A DNA stretch of 64,000 nucleotides from JBBQXY01 sp051004815 (GTDB taxonomy: Bacteria; Chloroflexota; Ktedonobacteria; Ktedonobacterales; Ktedonobacteraceae), in NCBI GenBank assembly GCA_051004815.1, contig JBPCJY010000240.1:1-64000 (forward strand), written 5' to 3'. The stretch's first letter is position 1. Every line of letters starts with the position of its first letter. Shown piece after piece: positions 9,050 to 18,920 of this stretch. The notes below the pieces were generated by a model that made no database searches, was not told where the DNA came from, and saw only the letters and a list, made by a program, of their open reading frames with translations. A program made the position numbers and the translations under genes.

Positions 9050-11458
9050 CTACCTTCTCCGTATCCTCATCAAGAGGAGTTGCCAGAATGAGCGTCGCAA
9101 GTGGGGTGAGAGTTGCTCCAATTCGCGTTCGACAAGCGGGGGAGATAGCTGTTGCGATGTTCCCCAGCGTTCGCGCATGAAGAGTTCGGTGAGTTTCCAC
9201 ACGGTACCGGCCTCTTGGGGCAGCCGCCCACAGAGGGCGCGACTATATTCGTAGGGAGTTTGCCAGGTGCGCGGAGATAGCCCTACCCAACTGGCTACAC
9301 GGCATAAACGCCAGAATGTTCCGGCGATAAACGAACTGTTGGAATAGAGATTGCGCCACCAGTAGTACACAACAGAAGCCAGGAGGATCAGCACAGCACA
9401 GGCGAGGGCTACGAAGGAGAGTATTACTGGTAGAGACCCCGTCCCAGCACCCATGATAGAGGGGTTGTTTTGTGCCGTGGTTGACGTGGGATCAGGGGTA
9501 GTGCCATGTTTTTTGCCAATCGGGGGTTTTGTGGGTAATGGTTTGGTTGGTGTCGGCACAGGCGTGGTGACGGGCCGTGGATTATTCACGTTTTGTAAGG
9601 CAAAGCCAGGAGTAGGGTCGAAGTTAATCCAGCCAAAGCCGGGGAAGTAGGCTTGCACCCAACTATGGGCATCGCTGCCATCAACGACCCATATATGACG
9701 CTGGACATCCAGGTGTCCATGGCTGAAACCATTCACCATGCGCGTAGGAATGCCCAGCAGACGTGCCATGACGACCATTTCGGTCGCGTAATAGGTGCAG
9801 TAGCCGCGACGCGTTTGTAGTAACCATTCGGCGGCGTCAACATTTGTCGGCACAGGTGGGTTATCCAGGGAATAGGTAAAGTGTGTCGCATCATTCAAAT
9901 GTGCTTCTATCTGCTTCAAGGCATCATAGGTGTTGGTTGCGCCTTGCGTCCATTGGGCCAGTGTTTTTTTCACATTCGGTATCGGGTCAGTGGGGAGCTG
10001 GACATAATAGGCTTGCAGATTGGTATAGTTGGTATCGTTCTTCCAGATGTCTGTGTTATCCTGTTGGGGCAGGGGGATAGCGGACAGGTCTTGTGGCGTG
10101 GCGTTGGAGATGAACGAGGTTACTTCGTAGTGTTCGTTCGCGCTTAACGGGTTCCGCTGCGCCCAGGCGGAAATCATCGTATCGCCATAGAGCGTGGTGG
10201 AGACATCGAACGAATCTGGTTGTGACGGGCCAAACAGGTAATGCTTGCTACTATCGGGAGGCTGAACGATGGTGACGGAGGTGATAGCAGAGATGTAATT
10301 TTGGGCGGTATCGTTGGGCAACATGGCATTAGCATCGTAATTCTGCACAGGTGACGAGGAAAGTGATGTCCAGGTATGGCCATCAAAGTGGTCATACGTG
10401 AAACCTGCCAGGTATTGCGGGGCGGCGGAACTGGTATAGTGGAGCACTTCGCCCGTCGGCAGATGAACACTACCCGCGATAGTCAACTGATCGCCAAAGA
10501 AGTTGGTCGGGGCCTGATAGGGTTGCAGCAACGAGCCAGGGTTCTGCAATGATAGATGTCCCTGGGTGATATTGGACCAGGCATTGTCCAGGTAATTCCA
10601 GAGGATGACTCCCTGGCTGGGTTGTCCCAGGACAGGCATCAGCCAGCCGAGCAGGAGGGCCAGCAGCATGATGACCGAGGTGATGCGCGTAATGCGCCAG
10701 GTGATGCCGCGCAGCCACGAGTTATCGGTGTATAATCCCTCGCTCTTCCACTGCACGAGCTTCGCGGACAATTGGACACGCGCAATTAACAGAATGAGGG
10801 CCGCGAGCAAGACAATGACGTAGGGTGATTCATCATGCCCAACATAGTTGAGGTTGATCAAGAAAATAGCGCAATAGACAAGGGCCACCAACCACGGCAA
10901 ATGAGCGCGATAGACCAGCCACGCGCCGAAGTAGCCCAGAAAGAAGCTGAGAAATGAGAGGTAGAAGAGAAAAACTACCTCACTATTGTTCATCCTCGTT
11001 GGATCAGTCAAGACCGAACCGATGCCCGCGATCAATACCCCCCAGGAGATATGGAAGGCGATGGCACTGGTGAGCCAGACTGATAGCCAGTGACCGATCA
11101 AACAAGCAGCCACATGCAGTATGGCTTGTGGCAAACGGTTGATTTTGGCGATGACCAGACCGACGAGTAGGCCAGCGGCGGCACTCCAATTGAGAATGAA
11201 GGTGTTATGCACCCAGCCCACGGCTGAGATGGAAAAGACAACGCTGTAGACGGCGATAGCCAGCAAGACTATGGGTAGCCAGCCCTCGACAGGTGTCAGT
11301 GTCAGACGATGTTTCGGTTTCTGCACGGTGAATGCCGCGTTGGGATACGGACGATTAGGATTTGGCACTCGAGGGTTAAATGGTGGCTGCTGGTGGTTAT
11401 GTTGCCCCCGAACCTCTACACCAGCTGAGGGATGAGACTCAGCGACGCTCGACCTCAT
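9050..11458 (-). CDS. TgpA-like membrane transglutaminase (DUF3488/DUF4129)
   Basis: 802 residues. The N-terminal 280 residues hold about seven to eight membrane segments. A periplasmic region leads to a transglutaminase-like core whose triad can be read as Cys near 554 (RRGYCTYYATEM), His near 597 (SDAHSWVQAYFPG) and Asp near 613 (NFDPTPGF). A Thr/Pro linker and a further membrane helix (near 685-710) precede a DUF4129-type cytosolic tail (TPYEYSRAL). Family members are membrane cysteine-protease-like folds, often beside MoxR ATPases and DUF58 genes; neither is seen in this window. The ATG has GAGGAG 4 bases upstream. Confidence 0.9.
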   Translation of the reverse strand: MRSSVAESHPSAGVEVRGQHNHQQPPFNPRVPNPNRPYPNAAFTVQKPKHRLTLTPVEGWLPIVLLAIAVYSVVFSISAVGWVHNTFILNWSAAAGLLVGLVIAKINRLPQAILHVAACLIGHWLSVWLTSAIAFHISWGVLIAGIGSVLTDPTRMNNSEVVFLFYLSFLSFFLGYFGAWLVYRAHLPWLVALVYCAIFLINLNYVGHDESPYVIVLLAALILLIARVQLSAKLVQWKSEGLYTDNSWLRGITWRITRITSVIMLLALLLGWLMPVLGQPSQGVILWNYLDNAWSNITQGHLSLQNPGSLLQPYQAPTNFFGDQLTIAGSVHLPTGEVLHYTSSAAPQYLAGFTYDHFDGHTWTSLSSSPVQNYDANAMLPNDTAQNYISAITSVTIVQPPDSSKHYLFGPSQPDSFDVSTTLYGDTMISAWAQRNPLSANEHYEVTSFISNATPQDLSAIPLPQQDNTDIWKNDTNYTNLQAYYVQLPTDPIPNVKKTLAQWTQGATNTYDALKQIEAHLNDATHFTYSLDNPPVPTNVDAAEWLLQTRRGYCTYYATEMVVMARLLGIPTRMVNGFSHGHLDVQRHIWVVDGSDAHSWVQAYFPGFGWINFDPTPGFALQNVNNPRPVTTPVPTPTKPLPTKPPIGKKHGTTPDPTSTTAQNNPSIMGAGTGSLPVILSFVALACAVLILLASVVYYWWRNLYSNSSFIAGTFWRLCRVASWVGLSPRTWQTPYEYSRALCGRLPQEAGTVWKLTELFMRERWGTSQQLSPPLVERELEQLSPHLRRSFWQLLLMRIRRR

Positions 11459-11655
11459 AAGACTCCTCTAGACAACAAAATTAGCATATTTTAGAGAGTA
11501 TACAATATTCAGGCATCTCGGCACTGTGCAATAGTTCACATTGGCGGCGATTGCTTGGGCGTTACTCTTTATTAGACGTTAGTATGACGCAATATGTTAC
11601 AAATTGAACAATTGGGCTATGGCATCAGGGAGATTCAGGACGTGATGCATACCGC

Positions 11656-13647
11656 TTAGAACGGTTTCCATATTTGAACCGTACCATCAACCGAAGCTGA
11701 GGCGATACGTTGCCCATCGTGTGACCATCCTACAGACCATACCTGGTTCGTATGGTGGCTATAGGTGCGAATGAGTTTCTTTGTGGCCAAACTCCAGATC
11801 TTCACGGTACTATCAAGGCTACCAGAGGCAATATATTGTCCATCGGGCGACCACGCCACGCTAATCACCTTGCCACTATAGTCTGTATAGGGGGAGAAAG
11901 GCAGATCAATCCCACTGGCCGCATTCCATACGTGTACAGTCTTATCCTCACTTCCCGAAGCAATGAATTTTCCATCAGGCGACCATGATACGCTGCGTAC
12001 CGTTGCCTGATGCTGCGTGTAGGGGGGAAGCAAATCTTTTCCAGTGGCCGCATTCCATACACGTACGGTCTTATCCCCACCACCGGAAGCAATGAATTTT
12101 CCATCAGGCGACCATGCCACAGCGTTCAATTCGGCGCTATGACCACTATAGGGTGGCTTTAAAATTTCGTCTCCACTGACCGCATTCCAGATGTGTACAG
12201 TATGATCAATGCCCCCTGAAGCAATGAGCTTTCCATCGGGTGACCACGCTACCGCTTTTACACCGCTCTTCTGAACGCGATAGGTAAAGATAGGAGTTCC
12301 TACCGGAACAGGTGTAGGAACCGGGGTAGAAGTAGTTGCATGAGGGGACACCTTGATGGGAGAAGTACGAGTTGCTATAGAACCATTAATAGAATCAATA
12401 GCAGGAGAGGCAAGTTCCCAAGCTATGACAGCCCCACTAACTACCGCTAGAGCTAACCCCAATCCTATCAGCACTCTACGACGTGAGATGCCATGAACAG
12501 GAGGCATAGGAGTCTCCGGTTCTCTAAACATTGCAGCAGGAAGAACAGGAAATGCAGGAGAGACAGCAGGCATAGGAGTCTCTGGTTCTCTAAATGTTGC
12601 CACAGGAAGGATAGGAAGCGTCGCAACAGGAGGGACAGGAGAGTTGGACAATCCAGGTGCCTGTTTATCTTCTGATGCTGATGGCAAAGATCCCATCGGA
12701 GAGAGAACGGTAGGAGACTCGGTATCGAAAGCATCGAGGATAGAAACAGGTTGACTCACCATGGGAGGAAATGCTTTTTGAGAAGATGGTGCCGGTAGGT
12801 CAGAGCCTGAGCCAGCAAGAAGGTAGGCCTGCTCCAAGGCATTTGCAAATGCTTGCACACTCGCGAAGCGCTCGTGCGGGTCTTTAGCAAGTGCTCTCAG
12901 TACCACCTCTTCAATCGCAGGTGAAATGGTAAGCTCCTTCTCGCGCAAGGAGGGTATCGAGGCATACATATGCTGGTAGAATAGCTCACGTTCAGAACCC
13001 TGAAAAGGACGTTTTCCACACAACCATTCATAGGCCATCACCGCCAGGGCATATTGGTCGCTAGCCGAGCATGTCTTGCCAACAAACTGCTCCGGAGCCA
13101 TGTAGCTGGGAGTGCCGCCAGTATCTTCCGTGATCCGGGACATTGAGCTGTGAGCAATTATGGCGAGGCCAAAATCGCTGAGCCACAACTCGTCTTTTGG
13201 ACCCAGTAATATATTCGCTGGCTTAACATCGCGATGGATCAGTTTCTTGTCGTGCGCATACTGTAGGGCAGAAGCTATCTGCTTGACATAGGAGAGAACG
13301 TCGGTTGGCGATAGGATTGTTTGGTCAGGATGACGCTGGCGTAATGTACCATGTGAGGCGTAATTCATGACCAGGTATGGAACATGCTCCTTATATACTC
13401 CGTAATCCAGATATACTCCGCAATCCAGCACTTGTACGATATGGGGATGCTCTAAACTCGCAACTATGCGTGCCTCGATGAGATAGCTTTCTCCATCACT
13501 GTTTGACAGTTGCATTCGCAGCACTTTGATGGCGACAGGTTTTTTGAGATACACATGCTCACCCTCGTAGACATCAGCGAAGGCACCATCGCCCAGGTAG
13601 CGAATGAGTTTATAGTTACCAAACTGCTGTCCTACACGGTCAGCCAT
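11656..13647 (-). CDS. Ser/Thr protein kinase with external WD40 repeats (five)
   Basis: 663 residues. The Hanks-type kinase domain spans about 10-270: glycine loop GDGAFADVYEG (19-29), Lys41, HRDVKPAN (138-145), DFG (158-160) and APE (184-186), so it should be active. A Pro/Val-rich juxtamembrane region with two near-identical PAVSPAF/PVLPVA-type repeats precedes a single membrane helix near 388-408. Outside the membrane lie five WD40 units, fewer than the seven of a normal propeller. The kinase is expected to phosphorylate Ser/Thr targets in response to a signal felt by the WD40 part. ATG at 13647, GGAG 8 bases upstream. Confidence 0.9.
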   Translation of the reverse strand: MADRVGQQFGNYKLIRYLGDGAFADVYEGEHVYLKKPVAIKVLRMQLSNSDGESYLIEARIVASLEHPHIVQVLDCGVYLDYGVYKEHVPYLVMNYASHGTLRQRHPDQTILSPTDVLSYVKQIASALQYAHDKKLIHRDVKPANILLGPKDELWLSDFGLAIIAHSSMSRITEDTGGTPSYMAPEQFVGKTCSASDQYALAVMAYEWLCGKRPFQGSERELFYQHMYASIPSLREKELTISPAIEEVVLRALAKDPHERFASVQAFANALEQAYLLAGSGSDLPAPSSQKAFPPMVSQPVSILDAFDTESPTVLSPMGSLPSASEDKQAPGLSNSPVPPVATLPILPVATFREPETPMPAVSPAFPVLPAAMFREPETPMPPVHGISRRRVLIGLGLALAVVSGAVIAWELASPAIDSINGSIATRTSPIKVSPHATTSTPVPTPVPVGTPIFTYRVQKSGVKAVAWSPDGKLIASGGIDHTVHIWNAVSGDEILKPPYSGHSAELNAVAWSPDGKFIASGGGDKTVRVWNAATGKDLLPPYTQHQATVRSVSWSPDGKFIASGSEDKTVHVWNAASGIDLPFSPYTDYSGKVISVAWSPDGQYIASGSLDSTVKIWSLATKKLIRTYSHHTNQVWSVGWSHDGQRIASASVDGTVQIWKPF

Positions 13648-13809
13648 CTCGGTACTCCGTTTTCTGGTGATTTACCGAAGCAGAGCAAAATTTCTTCTGC
13701 TGAAATTATGAGTACGTTATGAAAACAACGAAGTATACTACTTATAAAGCTACATTCCAGAGTATACATTATGTAAGACAATTGTCAATAACTATGAGGA
13801 CGTAGGGCA

Positions 13810-13896
13810 GGGCCTGTGAATGATTGGGGAAATGCCGTTATTGCATGTTCTTCCTGACGCCCACAAGGGGCGTCAGGAAGAATTCACAGACCCTGG
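13810..13896. mobile_element. Short inverted-repeat element, copy 1
   Basis: The ends read CAGGGCCTGTGAAT and, inverted, CCCAGGGTCTGTGAAT. They match the ends of the 15.4-kb element. The interior holds a 14-bp hairpin (13848-13861 with 13869-13882). No coding sequence lies inside. The right end supplies the last codons and the TGA stop of the MFS gene. No clear target duplication is visible at this copy. Confidence 0.55.
13848..13882 (-). terminator. Hairpin just after the MFS stop codon
   Basis: A 14-bp stem around CCACAAG begins two bases past the reverse-strand stop codon. There is no T run. It belongs to the short inverted-repeat element and probably doubles as a 3' end signal. Confidence 0.55.
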
Positions 13897-15266
13897 GACG
13901 CACCACTTACCGTTGGGCGTTTGCCAAAGAAGAGTAACAAGACGCTAGCACAGGTTGCCAGGCAAGCGGCCCCAAAGATGAAGGCGGTGGAGAGATTAAT
14001 GTTGGTTTGCAGCCAGCCGGCGATGCTAGGGCCGATACTGAAGCCGATGCTCCACGTTACCCCGTAGAAGCCGCTCAGCGTGGCCCGATAGCGATCAGAG
14101 ACCTTTTCCATGACAAAGGCGGCATAGACTGGCTCGATGAGGGTGCGCATAAACGAACGAGCGTATTCTCCCCCTATCGCGAATGGGAGTGTGGGCGCGA
14201 AGCCGATGAGGATCATCAGTGGCGCACTCAAAAACATGACGGTAGTGATGATGCGCAGCTTGCTCCAGCGATGTACGAAGAGCGGAGCCGTCAGCGAAAA
14301 GATGCCACCTGCGACACCTGAGATGGTGAAAATGATGCCCAGTGGGCCGGGCAAGAGATGGAAACGCAGGATAAAGTAGAGCTGGATGAGCGCGACCACC
14401 GCACCCTCACCCATGGTGAATAACAGGTCGGGAAGCAATAGCTTGACGAATAAAAGGACGGGCAGTTTCTCTTTGGGAGCGTGCGTGCTGTCTTTGACTT
14501 TCTCGGCGACCACCGCCACTCCTGCTGGTGCGATTTCTTCTGCTGTAGTGGCTGACTCCGCGACTGACGTTGGCTGAACTGCCTCTGACCGAGTTCCGCG
14601 TTTGGGTTCGCGTAAAAACCAGAGCGGTATGCCGAAGATGAGCGTGACCAGGGCCGCGCTGAGCACACCCCAACGCAAGGGAACGGTGCTGGCGGCGGAA
14701 ACATGGAGCAGGCCCGACACAAATTCGGGAATGGCCCCACCCAATAAATTGCCAAAGGAGCCAATGCCGAGCAAGAGAAAACTATTCAGGGCCAGGACGC
14801 CAACACGCTGCCGCTCCGTTGTGCTCTCTACCAGTAATGGCAGGTTCGTGACCCAGTAGGCCGAGGATACGACGCCCTGTAAAAGGCTGAACATGAGCAA
14901 TAAGGGGGCCGAGGTAATCAGCCCAACACCAGCCAAACAGAGCGGTGTCAGGATAGCCGTGCCTATAAGTACCGGTTTGCGTCCCAAACGATCAGCCAGA
15001 AAGCCACTGGGGACGCTGCTGACCAGTGAGCCAAGGGCGGGCATAGCACTCAGTAAGCCGATAAAATCGGGCCTATAACCAAGGCTATGGGCATAATAGT
15101 TAATGTTAAGCGTGGCGATGGTCAGCTGAAAGCCTTTACCCAAAGTAAAAAAGAGTAAAAGATAAACGTTTCCCGGTAGATGTAAGAAAGGTGATACAAA
15201 CGAGCTTTTTTGCAATGAATCCCTGCCTTGTATACCTGGCTCAGAGGTGTTGGGTACCAACGACAT
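13884..15266 (-). CDS. MFS transporter, 12-TM type
   Basis: 460 residues with about 12 membrane segments split by a charged central loop (residues 215-260). The loop 2-3 signature reads GFLADRLGRKPVL, typical of the major facilitator superfamily. The start of the second half (PVLLFVKLLLPDLLFTMGEGAVVALIQLYF) and GFYGVTWSIGFSIGPSIAGWL fit drug or sugar efflux-like MFS permeases; the substrate cannot be told. The ATG at 15266 has AGGAG about 10 bases upstream. The final residues and TGA come from the terminal repeat of an inserted short element, so the C-terminus may have been altered. Confidence 0.88.
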   Translation of the reverse strand: MSLVPNTSEPGIQGRDSLQKSSFVSPFLHLPGNVYLLLFFTLGKGFQLTIATLNINYYAHSLGYRPDFIGLLSAMPALGSLVSSVPSGFLADRLGRKPVLIGTAILTPLCLAGVGLITSAPLLLMFSLLQGVVSSAYWVTNLPLLVESTTERQRVGVLALNSFLLLGIGSFGNLLGGAIPEFVSGLLHVSAASTVPLRWGVLSAALVTLIFGIPLWFLREPKRGTRSEAVQPTSVAESATTAEEIAPAGVAVVAEKVKDSTHAPKEKLPVLLFVKLLLPDLLFTMGEGAVVALIQLYFILRFHLLPGPLGIIFTISGVAGGIFSLTAPLFVHRWSKLRIITTVMFLSAPLMILIGFAPTLPFAIGGEYARSFMRTLIEPVYAAFVMEKVSDRYRATLSGFYGVTWSIGFSIGPSIAGWLQTNINLSTAFIFGAACLATCASVLLLFFGKRPTVSGASQGL

Positions 15267-15391
15267 TATAAATTTACTCCTGATCTAAGAAGACACATGC
15301 CCATAACGTAACATACACCCTTGTCACACGGCAACAGCCAAAAGGACAGTAATACGTTCCTTCAAGATTATCATCAGATTCGGAAAGAACG

Positions 15392-15587
15392 CCAGGCCTG
15401 TGAATTATTGCTGAGATGGCAATGCTGGCGACCAGGGCTTATTCCTTTTCCCTCAGAGAGGGTGGCAAGGGATCGCCCCACTATACACGCAGAACGAACA
15501 CGACGGGCATCGTAGTATAGTGGGGCGATCCCTTGCCACCCTCTCCGGGGGAGAGGTAATCAGCCCTGGCACTCATTCACAGGCTCT
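15392..15587. mobile_element. Short inverted-repeat element, copy 2, with target duplication
   Basis: A 196-bp non-coding element. Its two halves are long imperfect inverted copies: a stretch around GGTGGCAAGGGATCGCCCC recurs inverted. The ends read AGGCCTGTGAAT and, inverted, AGAGCCTGTGAAT. It is bracketed by the direct repeat GGAAAGAACG (15382-15391 and 15588-15597), which looks like a 10-bp target-site duplication. This is a MITE-like element presumably moved by a transposase not present here. Confidence 0.7.
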
Positions 15588-15598
15588 GGAAAGAACGA

Positions 15599-17710
15599 TC
15601 AGACCGCTTGCCATACCTGCACTGTCGTATCGGTGCTGCCGGAGGCAATGCGTGTGCCATCAGGGGACCATTGGGCGTCAAATACGGTGGCCGAGTGACC
15701 TGTATAGGTGTAAAAAAGTGTACCGGTAGAAGCATTCCATATTTGGGCGGTGGCATCTCTGCCGCCGGAGACGATGCGCGTATTATCAGGCGACCAGAGC
15801 ACTGTGCGCAAAAGATCGGTATGACCTTTATAGGTGAGAAGAGGTTGTCCAGTGGTCGCATTCCAAACCTGCACGGTCAGATCCTCACTGGCGGTTGCGA
15901 TGCGACTCCCATCGGGCGACCATGAGACAGAACGCACCGTGGCTGAATGTCCTCTATAGATGAAGCGGAGGGTTCCAGTGGAGGTATCCCATACTTGTGC
16001 CGTGCCATCCGCGCTGACCGAAACGATAGAGCTTCCATCTGGCGACCACCCAGCAGCCCATACTTCACTCGTGTGACCGGAATAGGTAGTGATGGTGCTT
16101 CCGTTCGTGGCATCCCAGACCTGCACGGTTCTATCTCTACTGGCAGAGACAATACGGGTACTATCGGGAGACCACTCGACGGTGTTCACCGCGTCAGTGT
16201 GGTGGGTATACTGAAGAGTAGATGATCCCGTCGTGGCATCTCGTACCTGTACGATGCTATCTTCTCCGGCAGAGGCAATGCGTGTTTTGTCATGCGATGA
16301 CTTTATGTCGTTGACTGCTTTCGTGTGGTTATACGTGAAGTATGGCTGTTTTGTACTGGCATTCCATTCCTGCACTGATGTATCGGCACTGGCGGAAGCG
16401 ATGCGGCTCCCATCGGTTGATGCCCATGTCACGCCATAGATATAGTTCTTATGCCCACGATAGACCGTAAAAGTTTGGCCTAACGGAGGAGAGGGGATAG
16501 GGGTAGCTGTTGGAGTAGGCGTAGGCTGAGTAACTGTTTGGATGGGCGTTGCGGTAGCTATAGTCTGAGGCGTGGGCGGATTAACCACGTTGCGTGAGAG
16601 TGCAAACCAGGTAAGTGTACCACCTGCTACGACTATGGCGGCTAGTCCTAAGAAAAAAGTGCGGCGGGAAATAGATATACCCGGTGCGGCTGAGGATGTA
16701 GGAGATATAAATGATGGAGTAGGCGCGGATGAAATGGCCCCTATAGCCTCTCCCTGCTCTGACAGACGCGGAGATGGAGTACTAATGTTCTGTTCTGCCA
16801 AATAATGGGGGGTAGCAGCGATGGTAGCGTCATTATCGGGTATCGTGCGAGGAGATACAGCAGGGGATGGGCGTGAGAAGGGAAACACTGTGATTTGGGG
16901 TGGCGAACTGGCTTGATCCAGGGCATTAGCGAAGGCTTGCACATTGACGAAACGCTGTTGCGGGTCCTTTGCCAGTGCAGTAAGTACGATCTCCTCGACA
17001 TCTGCCGAGATTGATGGCAGCTTTTCACGTAAGGGAGGCTGGGGAACAACGGTATGTTGTACCGCTATTTCGGTAAATGAGCCGGTAAAGGGACGCACTC
17101 CGCTCAGCCACTCGTAGACGACGACCGCCAATGCGTATTGATCACTGGCCGGACGGGGTTTCCCTTGAATTTGTTCAGGCGCCATGTAGGCTACTGTCCC
17201 TACAACATCACGCGTATTTTGATAGCGCGAACTCTGGGCCACCAGGGCAATGCCAAAATCACTTAATAGGATCTCATCGCGTCTGCCAATGAGCATGTTT
17301 TCGGGCTTGATATCGCGGTGAATCACTTTCTGGTTATGGGCATATTGTAGCGCATCGGCAATTTGCTTGACATACGCTGTAACGGTGGTAAGAGGAAGTG
17401 GCACGCCTTTTTTGTGACGCTGGCGTAACGTGCCATGAGGAGCGTAGCTCATAACGAGAAAAGGAACCTTTCCTTCCACGCCAAAGTCCAGCACGCGCAC
17501 AATATTGGGATGCTCCAGGCGTGCGATGATACGAGCTTCCGCACGAAAATGTTCCATATCGTCGCTGGCAAGTTGCGCGTACAGAATTTTGATGGCCGCC
17601 TCAGTTTCGAGGTGGAGATGCTCTCCTAGATAGACCTCGGCAAAGCCTCCTTCTCCCAGGAGACGAACCAGGCGGTAATTTCCAAGCTGCTGTCCTGAAC
17701 GGTCGGCCAT
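15599..17710 (-). CDS. Ser/Thr protein kinase with seven external WD40 repeats
   Basis: 703 residues. The kinase domain at about 10-265 shows LGEGGFAEVYLGEH, AAIKIL, HRDIKPENML, SDFGIALVA and YMAPEQI, so all catalytic motifs are present. A low-complexity stretch and a membrane helix (TFFLGLAAIVVAGGTLTWFAL, near 355-375) lead through a Thr/Pro linker to seven WD40 units, a full propeller. It is a clear paralogue of the kinase at 11.7 kb; both carry the GNYRL-type N-terminus and LRQRH in the hinge region. ATG at 17710 has GGAGG 8 bases upstream, so the TTG two codons earlier is rejected. Confidence 0.92.
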   Translation of the reverse strand: MADRSGQQLGNYRLVRLLGEGGFAEVYLGEHLHLETEAAIKILYAQLASDDMEHFRAEARIIARLEHPNIVRVLDFGVEGKVPFLVMSYAPHGTLRQRHKKGVPLPLTTVTAYVKQIADALQYAHNQKVIHRDIKPENMLIGRRDEILLSDFGIALVAQSSRYQNTRDVVGTVAYMAPEQIQGKPRPASDQYALAVVVYEWLSGVRPFTGSFTEIAVQHTVVPQPPLREKLPSISADVEEIVLTALAKDPQQRFVNVQAFANALDQASSPPQITVFPFSRPSPAVSPRTIPDNDATIAATPHYLAEQNISTPSPRLSEQGEAIGAISSAPTPSFISPTSSAAPGISISRRTFFLGLAAIVVAGGTLTWFALSRNVVNPPTPQTIATATPIQTVTQPTPTPTATPIPSPPLGQTFTVYRGHKNYIYGVTWASTDGSRIASASADTSVQEWNASTKQPYFTYNHTKAVNDIKSSHDKTRIASAGEDSIVQVRDATTGSSTLQYTHHTDAVNTVEWSPDSTRIVSASRDRTVQVWDATNGSTITTYSGHTSEVWAAGWSPDGSSIVSVSADGTAQVWDTSTGTLRFIYRGHSATVRSVSWSPDGSRIATASEDLTVQVWNATTGQPLLTYKGHTDLLRTVLWSPDNTRIVSGGRDATAQIWNASTGTLFYTYTGHSATVFDAQWSPDGTRIASGSTDTTVQVWQAV

Positions 17711-17991
17711 CCCCAAACCTCCTCAGCAAGGTTGCTTGATGATTGTATGTCTCAAGTAATGTTATCGCTGTGATTGTATCATAGAGAAGCAACAATAACG
17801 AGTCGAGATTTCATACATAAAAACGAAAGTCATGCAAGGACTTGACCCACGTAGGTGAGCAGGTTATTATAGCAGAAAGAAAAATCAGATGGGTTTCACC
17901 TGGCCACCCACCGTCTCGGCTTGTCGTTCATTGGCTGGGGACCTCATAAATACGTCACAATGTGTAGAGAAGGAGTACTTGACAGAACCCC

Positions 17992-18894
17992 ATGCCAAAA
18001 ACAACAAAACGTGCGGTTACACGGCGTGCAACAAAAATAGCGAAAGCGCACGCCACCGAGCCATCAAGATTAGAGATCAAAGCGGCTCCAGAGCGGAAAC
18101 GCTCCGGCTATAAGCCACCTGCGCGGGGAGTCGCTCGCTATCCCTGGGCCACCATCATTTTGGTCCTACTCGTTGTAGGATTGGGTGCCTGGACGATCTA
18201 TACTTATCATCTTGGCCCCTTTGCCCTCCCACCTGCGAAGGCGAAAACGGTGGCTAAAGTGACACCGACACCTGTGGTACCGACAGCGACCCCCACAACG
18301 ACCCCTTCACCATGTCTCTCTGTTGTCAGTAAATTGACGGATACCGCTGCCGGACCTACCGCGGCGCAATTTAAGCAGGCGACCCATACCTACAGTCAGG
18401 CACCTGCGATGTCGATTGATACCAGCAAAGTTTATTGTGCCGGCATCAATACCAATCGCGGCCTGATCGTGCTGGAACTGGATCCAAGGCTGGCACCCAA
18501 GACTGTCAATAACTTTATGTTCCTGGCGCAGCATCATTTCTATGATGGGGTAGTCTTCCACCGCGTGGTACCCAAATTTATTATTCAGTCCGGCGATCCG
18601 CTTGGCACCGGTGCTGGTGGTCCTGGCTATAAGTTTAACGATGAACCTGTGCTGGCAAATTACACGGCTGGCTGTCTCGCGATGGCGAATTCTGGCCCCA
18701 ATACCAATGGGAGCCAATTCTTCATCTGTACGGCGGACGACTCAAAGACTTTGCAAAAGTCGTATAATCTGTTTGGACATGTTGTGCAGGGCATGAATGT
18801 GGCACTCAAGATTCAAGGCCCTGGCGACGATGCGAGTTCAAAAAATATCAAGCCTGATACCATAGAGCATGTAATCGTGGTACAAGCACCGTAA
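17992..18894 (+). CDS. Membrane-anchored cyclophilin-type peptidyl-prolyl isomerase
   Basis: 300 residues. A very basic N-terminus ([15 protein letters not shown]) precedes one membrane helix ([19 protein letters not shown], near 52-70) and a Pro/Thr linker. The C-terminal cyclophilin domain has [30 protein letters not shown] and [11 protein letters not shown], including the FHR and QFF catalytic motifs. It isomerises X-Pro bonds, here in the extracytoplasmic space. It is followed 26 bases later by a soluble cyclophilin, so the two probably form an operon. The 280 bases upstream, shared with the divergent kinase gene, contain no gene. Confidence 0.92.
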   Translation: MPKTTKRAVTRRATKIAKAHATEPSRLEIKAAPERKRSGYKPPARGVARYPWATIILVLLVVGLGAWTIYTYHLGPFALPPAKAKTVAKVTPTPVVPTATPTTTPSPCLSVVSKLTDTAAGPTAAQFKQATHTYSQAPAMSIDTSKVYCAGINTNRGLIVLELDPRLAPKTVNNFMFLAQHHFYDGVVFHRVVPKFIIQSGDPLGTGAGGPGYKFNDEPVLANYTAGCLAMANSGPNTNGSQFFICTADDSKTLQKSYNLFGHVVQGMNVALKIQGPGDDASSKNIKPDTIEHVIVVQAP

Positions 18895-18920
18895 GTAAAG
18901 AAAGGACACAGTATAAAGTC

